Source of the DNA: a bacterium
Lineage (GTDB): Bacteria; ARS69
NCBI GenBank assembly: GCA_025774805.1
Contig: JALGZR010000023.1
Coordinates: 1 to 64,000, forward strand
Reading direction: 5' to 3'
Length of the DNA stretch: 64,000 bases
The first letter of the stretch is position 1, and each line of letters opens with the position of its first letter. Made by a program: the position numbers and the translations under genes. This document shows, piece by piece, positions 41,595 through 50,406 of this stretch. Under the pieces are notes generated by a model that saw only the letters and a list, made by a program, of their open reading frames with translations, searched no databases and was not told where the DNA came from.

Positions 41595-43226
41595 CTGCAT
41601 CCTACCCCACGATCGTACAGGATCGAGACCGAGGCGGCGGCGCAAGAGGTTCTGGCCCGTTTCCGGGCACGGTTCCGCACTCGGGACGAGGTCGACAGTC
41701 CCTCCGCCATCACGTACTACGACACGTTCGACTGGCGTCTCTACCGAAGGGGCGGTGTCCTCGCTCTCCAGCCCTCCGGAAACCGGTGGGATCTTTCGTG
41801 GGAATCGAGGGAGGGTCTGGTGCGCCACCGCCTCCGGGTTCCCGGGATTCCGGCCTTTTCCCGGGACCTGCCGGAGGGTCCGCTGCGAGAGGCCCTGACT
41901 CCGATGATCGAGATGCGCCGTCTGCTCCCCGTCGCGAGTGTCAGGCGGCAGGCGCGGAGTCTGGCCGTGCTCGATACGAACGGAAAGATCGTCACCCGAC
42001 TCCGCGTGGACTGCCCCGCGGCCTCGCCGCCCGGTCGGCGGCGGCGGCGGCAAGCCATGTCTCCCCGCCTCACGATCATTCCGATCCGAGGATACGCACG
42101 GGCTTTTCGGGAGGCGCGCCGTTTCGCGGCGCGCGAGCTCGAGCTTCCGGAGTGCGATTCGCGGGAGATCGTGCTCGCCCTGGCGGCCCTCGGCCAGGTG
42201 GCGGGTCGATACTCGTCCAAACTCCGAATCGAGCTCGACGCGGGCATGCGCGCCGATTCGGCTGCAAAGACGATCCTCCGGGCGCTTCATGCGACGATCG
42301 TGGACAATGAGGACGGAACCCGCGCGAACCTGGATTCGGAGTTCCTCCACGACTTTCGCGTGGCCGTCCGCCGAACGCGCTCCTGTCTGAGTCAGTTGAA
42401 GAGCCTCTTCCGGCCGAGGGGTTTGGGTAAGTTTCCAAAGGAGTTCGCCTGGCTCGCCCGTCTCACGGGCCCGACACGGGATCTCGACGTCTATCTGCTG
42501 AAGATGGAAGCCTATCGCAAGAGCCTTCCGAAGGCCGTACAGCGCGAGTTGGAGCCCCTCGAGGAGTTCCTCCGCGAACGGCAGGCGGTGGAGCACGAAC
42601 GGCTCGCCACCGCGCTGGTATCGAAGCGGTATCGCGCGTTGATCCGGAACTGGAAGCGATTCATAGATACGGAGGTGGATGAGACGGAAGCCCCCGTCGA
42701 CGCGAAGCGTCCGATCCTCGAAGTGGCCTCGGAGCGGATCGGCAAGTGCCATCGGCGAGTGATGAAACGGGGGAGGGCGATCGGGGCCGACGTGCCGGCC
42801 GAGAAGTTGCATCGGCTGCGGATCGAGTGCAAGAAACTCCGGTACCTCCTCGAGTTCTTCGCAAGCCTCTACGATCCTGCCACTCTCGGGGCACTCGTTC
42901 GAGAGCTCAAGCTCCTCCAGGACAACCTCGGTGACTTCAACGATCTCGAGGTGCAACAGGGCGCACTGCTGGACTTTGCGCACCAGATGCAGGAAGAGGG
43001 AAGCGCGACGGTCGAGATGTTGATGGCGATGGGACGTCTGCGAGAGCAATTGGAAGAGCGACAGGACGACGAACGGAAACGCTTCGCGAAGCGGTTTGCC
43101 CGGTTCTCGAGTCGGAAGAACCTGGCCCGCGTTCTGGAGTTGCTGCCCGCGACCCCGGGTTCGCAAGTGGGCGCGGAGGCGGAGGATCCACCGGCTCCTC
43201 GAAGCGGGGAGGGCCGGGAATCATGA
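41595..43226 (+). CDS. CYTH-CHAD protein (polyphosphate-associated), CTG start
   Basis: A 543-residue protein. Residues about 1-140 look like a CYTH-type domain (SYRIETEAAAQEVLARF, then AITYYDTFDWRLYRRGGVLA and VRHRLRVPGIPAF), although the ExExK motif is degenerate. The rest is a CHAD domain with conserved histidines and basic residues: LHDFRVAVRRTRSCLSQLKS, LTGPTRDLDVYLLKMEAYRK, LHRLRIECKKLRYLLEFFAS and LQDNLGDFNDLEVQQ. CHAD domains bind polyphosphate granules. No ATG, GTG or TTG lies in frame upstream of GTG 41820, which would cut the CYTH domain. CTG 41595 has GAGGAG 8 nt upstream. Its stop overlaps the parA start. Confidence 0.75.
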   Translation: MHPTPRSYRIETEAAAQEVLARFRARFRTRDEVDSPSAITYYDTFDWRLYRRGGVLALQPSGNRWDLSWESREGLVRHRLRVPGIPAFSRDLPEGPLREALTPMIEMRRLLPVASVRRQARSLAVLDTNGKIVTRLRVDCPAASPPGRRRRRQAMSPRLTIIPIRGYARAFREARRFAARELELPECDSREIVLALAALGQVAGRYSSKLRIELDAGMRADSAAKTILRALHATIVDNEDGTRANLDSEFLHDFRVAVRRTRSCLSQLKSLFRPRGLGKFPKEFAWLARLTGPTRDLDVYLLKMEAYRKSLPKAVQRELEPLEEFLRERQAVEHERLATALVSKRYRALIRNWKRFIDTEVDETEAPVDAKRPILEVASERIGKCHRRVMKRGRAIGADVPAEKLHRLRIECKKLRYLLEFFASLYDPATLGALVRELKLLQDNLGDFNDLEVQQGALLDFAHQMQEEGSATVEMLMAMGRLREQLEERQDDERKRFAKRFARFSSRKNLARVLELLPATPGSQVGAEAEDPPAPRSGEGRES

Positions 43227-43996
43227 GAGTCCTCGCCACCTACAACATCAAGGGCGGGGTAGGGAAGACCGCCACCGCGGTCAATCTGGCGTATCTCTCG
43301 GCCAGGGAGGGGGCGCGCACCCTCGTGTGGGACCTCGATCCGCAGGGTGCCGCCACGTTCTACTTTCGCGTGAAGCCGAAGATGAAGGGCGGGTGGAAGC
43401 GTCTCGTTCGAGGCAGGAGCGACATCCGACGATCGATTCGCGGAACGGATTTCGGCGCCCTCGATCTCGTCCCGTCCGATTTTTCCTCGCGAAACTTGGA
43501 TCTCTATCTCGACCGTTCGAAAAGGCCGTCGAAGCGGCTGGCGCGCCTCCTCAAACCGCTGGGGAAAGCCTACGATTTCGTCATTCTCGATTGCCCGCCG
43601 AGCATCTCGCTCGTCTCCGAGAGCATCTTCGGGGCGGCGGACGTCCTGCTGGTTCCGACGTTGCCGACGACCCTCTCGATCCGCGCCCACGAGCAGCTGC
43701 GAAACCACCTGTCGGACATGGGGCGCAACCGTCCGGCGCTTTTTCCTTTTCTCTGTCTCGTGGATCTTCGAAGATCTCTCCACCGGGAGATCTGCAAGCG
43801 GTTCCGAGATGAGGATCGCAACGTCCTCGAAGCCTGGATCCCTTACTCGAGCACGGTGGAGCGGATGGGAGTCCATCGTGCCCCCCTCGGGACGTTCGCC
43901 GGAAAATCGCCTCCGGCTCTCGCGTACGAGCGCTTGTGGAACGAGATCCGAGCGAGGCTCTCCACCGGCGAAGCTGCGGCGGGGCGGGAATCTTGA
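43223..43996 (+). CDS. ParA/MinD-type ATPase
   Basis: A 257-residue ParA-family ATPase. The deviant Walker A IKGGVGKTATAVNLAYLS is at residues 9-26, the switch I region VWDLDPQGAATFYF follows, and Walker B VILDCPPSISLVSESIFGAA is at about 116-135. There is no N-terminal DNA-binding extension, so it resembles cargo-positioning 'orphan' ParAs (McdA-like) as much as plasmid ParA. No parB is nearby. Its ATG overlaps the CHAD gene stop (ATGA) and it is followed by ppk1, so the likely cargo is polyphosphate or a CHAD-coated granule. That role is inference. Confidence 0.8.
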   Translation: MRVLATYNIKGGVGKTATAVNLAYLSAREGARTLVWDLDPQGAATFYFRVKPKMKGGWKRLVRGRSDIRRSIRGTDFGALDLVPSDFSSRNLDLYLDRSKRPSKRLARLLKPLGKAYDFVILDCPPSISLVSESIFGAADVLLVPTLPTTLSIRAHEQLRNHLSDMGRNRPALFPFLCLVDLRRSLHREICKRFRDEDRNVLEAWIPYSSTVERMGVHRAPLGTFAGKSPPALAYERLWNEIRARLSTGEAAAGRES

Positions 43997-44082
43997 GGCG
44001 AACCGTCGTGTCTCAAGGCGGCCCTCCATTCCTCCCGTCTTTTCCGGCGTCCCGGAAGCACTCCTTGAACGTCCGTCCCGGG

Positions 44083-44105
44083 TATAATGGGACGGCGCGG
44101 GGACG
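44083..44105. promoter_or_regulatory. ppk1 promoter with an inverted repeat around the -10
   Basis: A consensus TATAAT (44093-44098) lies between CCGTCCC (44083-44089) and GGGACGG (44099-44105), perfect 7-bp arms. No good -35 is at the standard distance. The arrangement suggests an independent, regulated promoter for ppk1. Confidence 0.45.
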
Positions 44106-44141
44106 AAGGGGCCGGCGTCCGTCGGGCCGGAGGATCGGATC

Positions 44142-46346
44142 ATGACCGCCCGGAAGACCCCTCACGTCAAACTCAGCTCGCCGGAGATCTACTTCAATCG
44201 CGAGCTCAGTTGGTTGAGCTTCGCCCGTCGGGTGCTGGCTCAGGCCGAACGCGGAGACCTCCCGCTCCTGGAGCGCGTCAAGTTCGTCGGTATCGTCGGT
44301 ATGCTCCACGACGAGTTCTTCATGAAGCGGATGAGCGGCCTGAAACGGCAGGTGGAACAGGGCTCGAAGAAGCCCTCTCTCGACGGCCGACTTCCCAAGG
44401 GCGAGTTCGCCGCCTGCCGGAAAGAGATGATCGCCCAGGTGCGGACACTTTCCGGGATTGTCAGCCGGGAGATCCGCCCCGCGCTCGCCCGAGAGAATCT
44501 GCCGGTTCTGGACCACGATGAGCTGGAGGGAAAGCAGAGGAAGAAGCTCCGGAAATACTTTCGCGAGACGGTTATGCCCGGCCTGACTCCGCTGGCCGTC
44601 GATTCGGAACACCCGTTCCCGTTCGTGGGCAATCTCTCACTGAGTCTCGCTGTCGTGTTCCGCAAGCGGCCACGCCGGCTCAAGCGCATTGTCCTGATGG
44701 AAGTGCCGTCGAACCAGCCTCGATGGATCCCGGTGCCGGACGGCGTCGGATTTACCCCCCTGGAGCAAGTAATCGCGGCCAACTTGGATCTGCTCTACCG
44801 GGCGCCGGCACCGGAGGGCGTTCACCTCTTCCGGGTGACCCGCGGGGCGGAGGGAGACGCGTCCGACGTCCACGATCTTCCGCTGGAGGAGCCGGGGAGC
44901 ATCGTCCAGCAGGTGAGCAGCGAGCTCAAGGCGAGGCGCTTTGCCGGAGTGGTGCGTCTCCAGATCGATGCCTCGATGCCCAAGTCGCTGAGGCGGTGGC
45001 TCCAGAAACAGCTCCGGGTGAACGCCAGCGACATCTACGTGTCGGAGCCTTTCCAGGGCATTCGGGACCTGGCCCAGATTCCCGCCGCTGACCGGGACGA
45101 CCTTCGGCTGGCGCCCCATGTTCCCGTGGTCCACCCGCGATTGAGGGAGCTCGATGCGGAGAGTCCGGAAGCCTTCTTTCGGGAGATTTCGCGAGGAGAC
45201 ATCCTCCTCCATCACCCCTACCACTGCTTCGACACGTCGGTTCTGAGGTTCATCGAATCCGCCGCGCGGGATCCGGCGGTCACCGCCATCAAGCTGACGA
45301 TTTACCGGACGAGCCCGGGCGTGGATTCCCCCATCCTCGGGGCGCTGATCGACGCAGCGCGCCGGGGCAAGCAGGTTGCCGTACTGGTCGAGATCACGGC
45401 CCGGTTCGACGAGGCGCCCAACATCGCCTGGGGTCGGATGCTCGAGAACGAGGGAGTTCACGTGGCCTACGGAGTCGAGAGCCTCAAGACCCACGTCAAG
45501 CTCGCCCTGGTGGTGCGCAAGGAAGGGGAAGGCGTGCGCCAGTACGCGCACTTGGGAACCGGGAACTATCATCCGGGCACGGCGCGGGTGTATGAGGATC
45601 TCGGTATGCTGACGAGCGAACCGAGCGTCTGCGCCGAAGTGGGAATGGTCTTCAATGCTCTGACCGGCGCGGTTCCCTATGAAGGTGCCGGCAAGCTCAT
45701 CGTGGCGCCCATGTCGATGCGGCGACACTTCACCCGGTTGATCCGCCGCGAGGCGGCTCACGGGAAGAGGGGCCGTCCCTGCGGCATCGACGCCAAGATG
45801 AACCAGCTCCAGGACTCCCAGATCATCCGTGAGCTCTACCGGGCGGGGAGAGCCGGCGTCCCGATCTCTCTGAACATCCGTGGTCTCTGTTGCCTTCGGC
45901 CCGGCGTGCCCGGACTGTCGGAGAACATCCGGGTATTCAGCGTCGTGGGGCGGTTCCTCGAGCACAGCCGCGTCTTCCGATTCGTCAACGGGGGGGAACC
46001 GGAGTACTTCATCGGCTCGGCGGACTGGATGAAGAGAAACCTCAGCCGCCGGGTCGAGACGGTCCTCCGTGTCCTCAGCGAGGAGTTGAAGCGAGAGCTC
46101 GACGCCTTCTTCGAAGTCTATGAACGCGACAACTCGAGCGCCTGGGACTGCGGCCCCGACGGGATCTACACATGCCGTTCTCCCGGAAGTGGCGAGGAGC
46201 CGCGAGCCGCGCAACAGAACTTCATAGACCGTCTGCGCGAGTCCGCGGCGCGAGAGGGGCTTCTCGAATCGATGCCGTTCGACGTCGGTGAGGTTCCGCC
46301 ATCTTCTACGGAACGAAGTGAAATACCGGCCCCGAAGGACCCCTGA
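44142..46346 (+). CDS. ppk1: Polyphosphate kinase 1
   Basis: A 734-residue PPK1 (reversible transfer of the ATP gamma-phosphate onto polyphosphate). The N domain opens SPEIYFNRELSWLSFARRVL. The C1/C2 catalytic domains contain LTIYRTSPGVDSPILGALID, LVEITARFDEAPNIAWGRML, the autophosphorylated histidine in SLKTHVKLALVVRKEG (His 451), YAHLGTGNYHPGTARVYEDL, and the second conserved histidine EHSRVFRF (His 608). The length is slightly above the usual 690 because of a C-terminal tail. ATG 44142 follows GGAGG. Genetic linkage to CHAD and ParA is notable. Confidence 0.92.
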   Translation: MTARKTPHVKLSSPEIYFNRELSWLSFARRVLAQAERGDLPLLERVKFVGIVGMLHDEFFMKRMSGLKRQVEQGSKKPSLDGRLPKGEFAACRKEMIAQVRTLSGIVSREIRPALARENLPVLDHDELEGKQRKKLRKYFRETVMPGLTPLAVDSEHPFPFVGNLSLSLAVVFRKRPRRLKRIVLMEVPSNQPRWIPVPDGVGFTPLEQVIAANLDLLYRAPAPEGVHLFRVTRGAEGDASDVHDLPLEEPGSIVQQVSSELKARRFAGVVRLQIDASMPKSLRRWLQKQLRVNASDIYVSEPFQGIRDLAQIPAADRDDLRLAPHVPVVHPRLRELDAESPEAFFREISRGDILLHHPYHCFDTSVLRFIESAARDPAVTAIKLTIYRTSPGVDSPILGALIDAARRGKQVAVLVEITARFDEAPNIAWGRMLENEGVHVAYGVESLKTHVKLALVVRKEGEGVRQYAHLGTGNYHPGTARVYEDLGMLTSEPSVCAEVGMVFNALTGAVPYEGAGKLIVAPMSMRRHFTRLIRREAAHGKRGRPCGIDAKMNQLQDSQIIRELYRAGRAGVPISLNIRGLCCLRPGVPGLSENIRVFSVVGRFLEHSRVFRFVNGGEPEYFIGSADWMKRNLSRRVETVLRVLSEELKRELDAFFEVYERDNSSAWDCGPDGIYTCRSPGSGEEPRAAQQNFIDRLRESAAREGLLESMPFDVGEVPPSSTERSEIPAPKDP

Positions 46347-46668
46347 ATCCGGTTGCGGTGGGAATTGTCACATTCGCCCTGCGAAGCGGCGGAGGCGGCC
46401 CACGAGCCGCGACCGATCGCCGCCGACACCCTGACCGATCGGTCGGTCGCGCTGCAAGTCGATGCCCCGACCGAAGGGCGGGTGCGGAAGTCCATCGAAG
46501 CCGAGCTGCGCGGGAGGGGTGGGGAGTGGCCCGTGCCGTCCCGGGGTGTTAACTTCCCACAATGACCACGACCGGGGAAACCACGTCGGCGTCGGGAACG
46601 GCGCTCGCCGGGCACCGGTGCGGTTTCCCGTCTTCTTCGGATCCTCACCGTTTTCGTTGGAGGGTTGC
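46347..46668 (+). other. Intergenic region upstream of the TonB2 operon
   Basis: 322 bp. The perfect 12-bp palindrome GACCGATCGGTC (46433-46444) and an upstream half-copy GACCGATCG (46411-46419) look like regulator sites. The region ends with GGAGGG for the DUF3450 gene. No gene supported. Confidence 0.4.
46433..46444. promoter_or_regulatory. 12-bp palindrome, possible operator
   Basis: GACCGATCGGTC, self-complementary, with a related GACCGATCG 22 nt upstream and a GGTCGC extension. It could control the TonB2-type operon 225 nt downstream. Confidence 0.3.
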
Positions 46669-47466
46669 ATGACGAGGCACCCGCGGATCGCTCGGGGGCC
46701 AGGGCTGGGGGCGGCGATCGCCTTCGCGATGGGCGCGGCGATCTCCCCGGCAGGAGACCTCGATGCGGTCCTGAGCTCCGGCACGGAGAAGATCGAGCTG
46801 GCCCAGGCATCCCAGGCGCGGATCGACGAGATGGTCGAGGAGACCCGGGGACTGGAGAGCGAGTACACCCGGCTCATGAAAGAGATCGACGGGCTCGAGG
46901 TCTACAACGACTACATGGAGCGGCAGATCGCGGACCAGATCGCGGAGCTCGCGGAGCTCCGGCGTTCCATCGACGAGGTCAGCAACGTCGAGCGTCAGAT
47001 CACGCCTCTGATGCTCCGCATGCTCGAGGGGCTGGAGCGCTTCGTCGAGCTGGACGTCCCGTTCTTGAAGGAGGAGCGGCTCCGACGCGTCGCGAATCTG
47101 GAGGCCCTGATGGAGAAGGCGGACGTCTCCGCGGCCGAGAAGTTCCGCCGTCTGTTGGAGGCCTTCCAGATCGAGGTCGATTTCGGACGGACGATCGAGG
47201 CTTACAAGGACACGGTGCCCCTCGCGGGCGCGACCCTCGAGGTCAACGTCCTTCGTGTCGGGCGGGTGGGGTTGTACTTCCAGACGAACGACGCGAGCGC
47301 GACGGGCTCGTGGGATGGGGAGGCCGGAGAGTGGGTGCTTCTGACCGACGGCCGGTCCCGCAATCAGGTTCGTCAGGGACTGCGGATCGCACGGAAGCAG
47401 GTGGCGCCCGACCTCCTGCTGCTGCCGGTCCGCGCCCCGGAGCCGGCGGGGAAGGAATCCTCGTGA
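46669..47466 (+). CDS. DUF3450 periplasmic protein of the TonB2 system
   Basis: A 265-residue exported protein. A signal peptide (GLGAAIAFAMGAAISPA) precedes a long coiled coil (QARIDEMVEETRGLESEYTR and LEVYNDYMERQIADQIAELA), then ITPLMLRMLEGLERFVELDV, typical of DUF3450. The C-terminal part has the conserved VGRVGLYFQTNDASATGSWD. In Vibrio and relatives DUF3450 genes begin the TonB2 cluster; the protein is thought to assist the energy-transducing complex. ATG 46669 follows GGAGGG. Overlaps the next gene by 4 nt. Confidence 0.8.
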   Translation: MTRHPRIARGPGLGAAIAFAMGAAISPAGDLDAVLSSGTEKIELAQASQARIDEMVEETRGLESEYTRLMKEIDGLEVYNDYMERQIADQIAELAELRRSIDEVSNVERQITPLMLRMLEGLERFVELDVPFLKEERLRRVANLEALMEKADVSAAEKFRRLLEAFQIEVDFGRTIEAYKDTVPLAGATLEVNVLRVGRVGLYFQTNDASATGSWDGEAGEWVLLTDGRSRNQVRQGLRIARKQVAPDLLLLPVRAPEPAGKESS

Positions 47467-48833
47467 GCGCCCGCACTCCGCGGCGGCTGGTCGCCGTCCT
47501 CGCCGCCGGCTGGCTGATCCCGGGCCCGACCGCGGGGCAAGAGGCCAAGACTCTCGACGAGCTGTTGCGGATGGTCGAGCAGGGCCGGGTCCGGGAAGAA
47601 CAGGAGCACCGTGAGCGCGAATCGAGATTTCGCGAGGAGCGCGATCAGCAGGAACGACTCCTGATCGAGGCGCGGGAGGCCCGAGCTGCCCAGGAGCGCC
47701 TCAGCGAGCGGCACGAGAACACGTACGACGAGAACGAGCTGAGGATCGTCGATGTCACCGAGCAGCTGACCCGTCGCCTGGGCTCGCTGCGCGAGCTCTT
47801 CGGCGTCTTGCAGCAGGTGGCGGGGGACACCCAGGGCATCCTGGAGAGCTCGGTCACCACCGCGCAGTTCCCGGGACGAGGGGAGTTCCTGATCGAGCTG
47901 ACCCGAAAGACGAGCTCGGCTTCCACGCTGCCCTCCATCGAGGAGATCGAGCGTCTCTGGTTCCTGGTGCAGCAGGAGATGACCGAGACCGGAAAGGTCG
48001 TTCGGTTCCGCGCGACCGTGATCACGGTGGACGGCCGTGAGGTGGAGCAGGAGGTCGCGCGCGTCGGAGGCTTCAACATCGTCTCCTCGGGGAAGTACCT
48101 GCAGTACACGCCGGAGACCGGGAATCTCTCCGAGCTCGGCCGGCAGCCCAAGCCCCGCTTCACCGGAACGACGCGTGAACTGCTGGAAGCGCGGGAAGGA
48201 ACAGTGACCGTCGGGATCGATCCGACGCGGGGACAGATTCTCGCGGCGTACCTGGAGAGGCCCGGCCTCCGCGAGCGTGTCGACCAGGGTGGGGTCGTCG
48301 GGTACATCATCATCGCTCTCGGCGTGTTGGGTCTCCTGATCGCCCTGGAGCGACTGGTCATGCTCGGGCGCGCGAGCGCGAAGGTCAGCGCGCAGCTCAG
48401 GACCGACGAGCCGCGGGAGGACAACCCGCTGGGTCGCGTCCTCCAGGTGGCACGGGAACACGACAAGGCCGACGTGGAGACCCTGGAGCTGAAGCTCGGG
48501 GAGGCGGTTTTCCGGGAGACCCCGAAGCTGACCCGCGCGCTCCTGTTCCTCAAGATCATCAGCGTCGTCGCGCCGTTGCTCGGTCTCCTGGGCACCGTGA
48601 CCGGGATGATCGTGACGTTTCAGGCGATCACGCTGTTCGGAACCGGCGATCCGAAGCTGATGGCGGGTGGGATCTCCCAGGCTCTCGTGACGACGGTTCT
48701 CGGTCTCACGGTGGCGATCCCGATGGTGCTGCTGCACACGCTGGTGAGCGGACGCAGCCGGCGCATACTGCACGTACTGCAGGAGCAGAGCGCCGGGATC
48801 GTAGCCGAACGCTCGGAACAGGCGATGACCTGA
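47463..48833 (+). CDS. TtpC-like MotA/TolQ/ExbB proton-channel protein
   Basis: A 456-residue protein with a periplasmic N-terminal coiled coil after a signal sequence (REEQEHRERESRFREERDQQ and similar, residues 30-90) and a C-terminal ExbB/TolQ channel domain. The latter has one span at GYIIIALGVLGLLIALERL and two more with the family motif VVAPLLGLLGTVTGMIVTFQ. This large ExbB paralogue with an extra periplasmic domain matches TtpC, the added partner of ExbB2-ExbD2-TonB2. GTG 47463 overlaps the DUF3450 stop. It harnesses proton-motive force for TonB. Confidence 0.85.
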   Translation: MSARTPRRLVAVLAAGWLIPGPTAGQEAKTLDELLRMVEQGRVREEQEHRERESRFREERDQQERLLIEAREARAAQERLSERHENTYDENELRIVDVTEQLTRRLGSLRELFGVLQQVAGDTQGILESSVTTAQFPGRGEFLIELTRKTSSASTLPSIEEIERLWFLVQQEMTETGKVVRFRATVITVDGREVEQEVARVGGFNIVSSGKYLQYTPETGNLSELGRQPKPRFTGTTRELLEAREGTVTVGIDPTRGQILAAYLERPGLRERVDQGGVVGYIIIALGVLGLLIALERLVMLGRASAKVSAQLRTDEPREDNPLGRVLQVAREHDKADVETLELKLGEAVFRETPKLTRALLFLKIISVVAPLLGLLGTVTGMIVTFQAITLFGTGDPKLMAGGISQALVTTVLGLTVAIPMVLLHTLVSGRSRRILHVLQEQSAGIVAERSEQAMT

Positions 48834-48840
48834 GGGCGCC

Positions 48841-49368
48841 ATGCAGATTCTCTTCGACGGTTACGTCGCCATCCGAGACTTCATGGAGCTGGGCGGCCCC
48901 GTGCTGAACGTCATTGCGGGAACGATCCTCTTGATGTGGATCCTCATCATCGAGAGGATCCTCTACTTCCGTACCGAGCACGGGACGAGAATGTCCGGGA
49001 CGCTGGACGCCTGGGAGGCTCGGACGGAGCGTCGCTCCTGGCACGCTCATCAAATCCGGGAAGCGCTTATCTCCCGCGTCAAAGTGGCGGCGACCGGACC
49101 GATTCCCCTCATCAGGTCTCTGGTCGCGCTCTGCCCCCTGTTGGGTCTCCTGGGCACGGTGACCGGAATGATCGAAGTCTTCGACGTGCTCGCCGTCTCG
49201 GGCGCGGCGAACGCCCGCTCCATGGCGGCCGGCGTCTCCCGCGCCACCGTTCCGACCATGGCCGGAATGGTCGGAGCGCTCTCCGGAGTCTTCGCCGCGA
49301 CGCTGCTGGCGCGCGCGGTGAGTCGAGAGGTGGAGCGCCTGGACGAATCCCTCACGATGGACCACTAG
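48841..49368 (+). CDS. exbB: ExbB2-type proton-channel protein
   Basis: A 175-residue ExbB/TolQ family inner-membrane protein, 7 nt after the TtpC-like gene. Three spans: NVIAGTILLMWILIIERILY, then LIRSLVALCPLLGLLGTVTG (signature) and PTMAGMVGALSGVFAATLLA. The short length and direct start in the first span fit ExbB2 rather than the longer ExbB1. It forms the stator with ExbD. Confidence 0.88.
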   Translation: MQILFDGYVAIRDFMELGGPVLNVIAGTILLMWILIIERILYFRTEHGTRMSGTLDAWEARTERRSWHAHQIREALISRVKVAATGPIPLIRSLVALCPLLGLLGTVTGMIEVFDVLAVSGAANARSMAAGVSRATVPTMAGMVGALSGVFAATLLARAVSREVERLDESLTMDH

Positions 49369-49379
49369 AGGACGACGCC

Positions 49380-49796
49380 ATGAGAAACCGATTCACTGCC
49401 CAGCGCCAAGACGAAGACGAGCAGGAGATCAACATCACTCCGATGTTGGACGTCGTTTTCATCATGTTGATCTTCTTCGTCGTCACCGCCTCGTTCGTCA
49501 AGGAGGCGGGGATCGACGTGAACAAGCCGGAGGCCGTGACCGCGCAGGCGAAGGAGAAGGCGAACATCCTGATCGCGATCGATGCCGCCGGCGGAATCTG
49601 GATCGATCGGCGCAAGGTAGATCCCCGGGCCGTGCGCGCGAACATCGAGCGTCTCCACGCGGAGAACCCGCAGGGAACCATCGTGATCCAGGCGGACCGG
49701 GAGTCCAAGACAAAGGTCCTCGTGGACGTCATGGACTCGGCCCGCCTGGCGGGAGTCTACGACGTCGCCATCGCCGCGCAGCCGGAAGGCTCGTAG
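49380..49796 (+). CDS. exbD: ExbD2-type protein
   Basis: A 138-residue ExbD/TolR protein: a short cytosolic N-terminus, one span with the proton-carrying Asp (INITPMLDVVFIMLIFFVVT), and a periplasmic ExbD domain (ILIAIDAAGGIWIDRRKVDP, IVIQADRESKTKVLVDVMDS). ATG 49380 lies 11 nt after exbB; TGA and the TonB ATG are 4 nt apart downstream. Confidence 0.9.
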   Translation: MRNRFTAQRQDEDEQEINITPMLDVVFIMLIFFVVTASFVKEAGIDVNKPEAVTAQAKEKANILIAIDAAGGIWIDRRKVDPRAVRANIERLHAENPQGTIVIQADRESKTKVLVDVMDSARLAGVYDVAIAAQPEGS

Positions 49797-49800
49797 AGAG

Positions 49801-50406
49801 ATGATCGTGCGGCACGCGATCGCCGTCGTTCTTGGGACGCTCGTGACCCTCGGGGTCCTCTTCGTGATGCAGACGCTCATCGCGACCGCCCGGCAGGAGC
49901 TGGACGAGTCGGGAACGCGGCACTTCGTCGATTTCGTTCGAGTCGAGCGGGAGGAGACGGTGCAGCCCAAGGACCGCCGACCGGAGAAGCCGCCGAAGGC
50001 CGAGGCTCCGCCTCCCCAGACGATTCAGCCCCGGACGGATTCGGTGGAACCGAGGGGGAGCTCGATCCAAATCGCTCCCGTGGCGATGGAGACCGAGGTG
50101 TCGATCGGAGGCCTGGGGCTGGAGGCCGGGGACGGAGACTACCTGCCGATCGTGAAGATCGCTCCCGTGTATCCGTGGAAGGCGCAGGCGCAGGGCATCG
50201 AGGGTTATTGCGTCGTGGAGTACACCGTGTCGGCGAACGGCACGGTGAAGGACGTCTTTGTCGTCGAAGCCGAGCCGGAAGGAGTGTTCGAGCGAACCTC
50301 CATCGATGCCGCGCTGAAGTTCAAGTACAAACCCCGCGTGGTGAACGGCGAGCCGATCGAGGTGAGGGGAGTGCGCAACCTGTTCCGATACACGCTCGAG
50401 GGATGA
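49801..50406 (+). CDS. tonB: TonB2-type energy transducer
   Basis: A 201-residue TonB-family protein. One N-terminal span (IAVVLGTLVTLGVLFVMQTL), a short Pro/Lys/Glu-rich linker (RRPEKPPKAEAPPPQ) and a C-terminal TonB domain starting PVYPWKAQAQGIEGYCVVEY, with VSANGTVKDVFVVEAEPEGV and a final RNLFRYTLEG. The linker is short, as in TonB2. It transmits energy to outer-membrane receptors, none of which is encoded in this window. It overlaps the TPR gene by 4 nt. Confidence 0.88.
   Translation: MIVRHAIAVVLGTLVTLGVLFVMQTLIATARQELDESGTRHFVDFVRVEREETVQPKDRRPEKPPKAEAPPPQTIQPRTDSVEPRGSSIQIAPVAMETEVSIGGLGLEAGDGDYLPIVKIAPVYPWKAQAQGIEGYCVVEYTVSANGTVKDVFVVEAEPEGVFERTSIDAALKFKYKPRVVNGEPIEVRGVRNLFRYTLEG

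Noticed and set aside
43223-43996. ParA as part of a plasmid or chromosome partition locus
   Set aside because: No ParB gene or parS-like repeats nearby; overlap with CHAD and proximity to ppk1 favour a cargo-positioning role.
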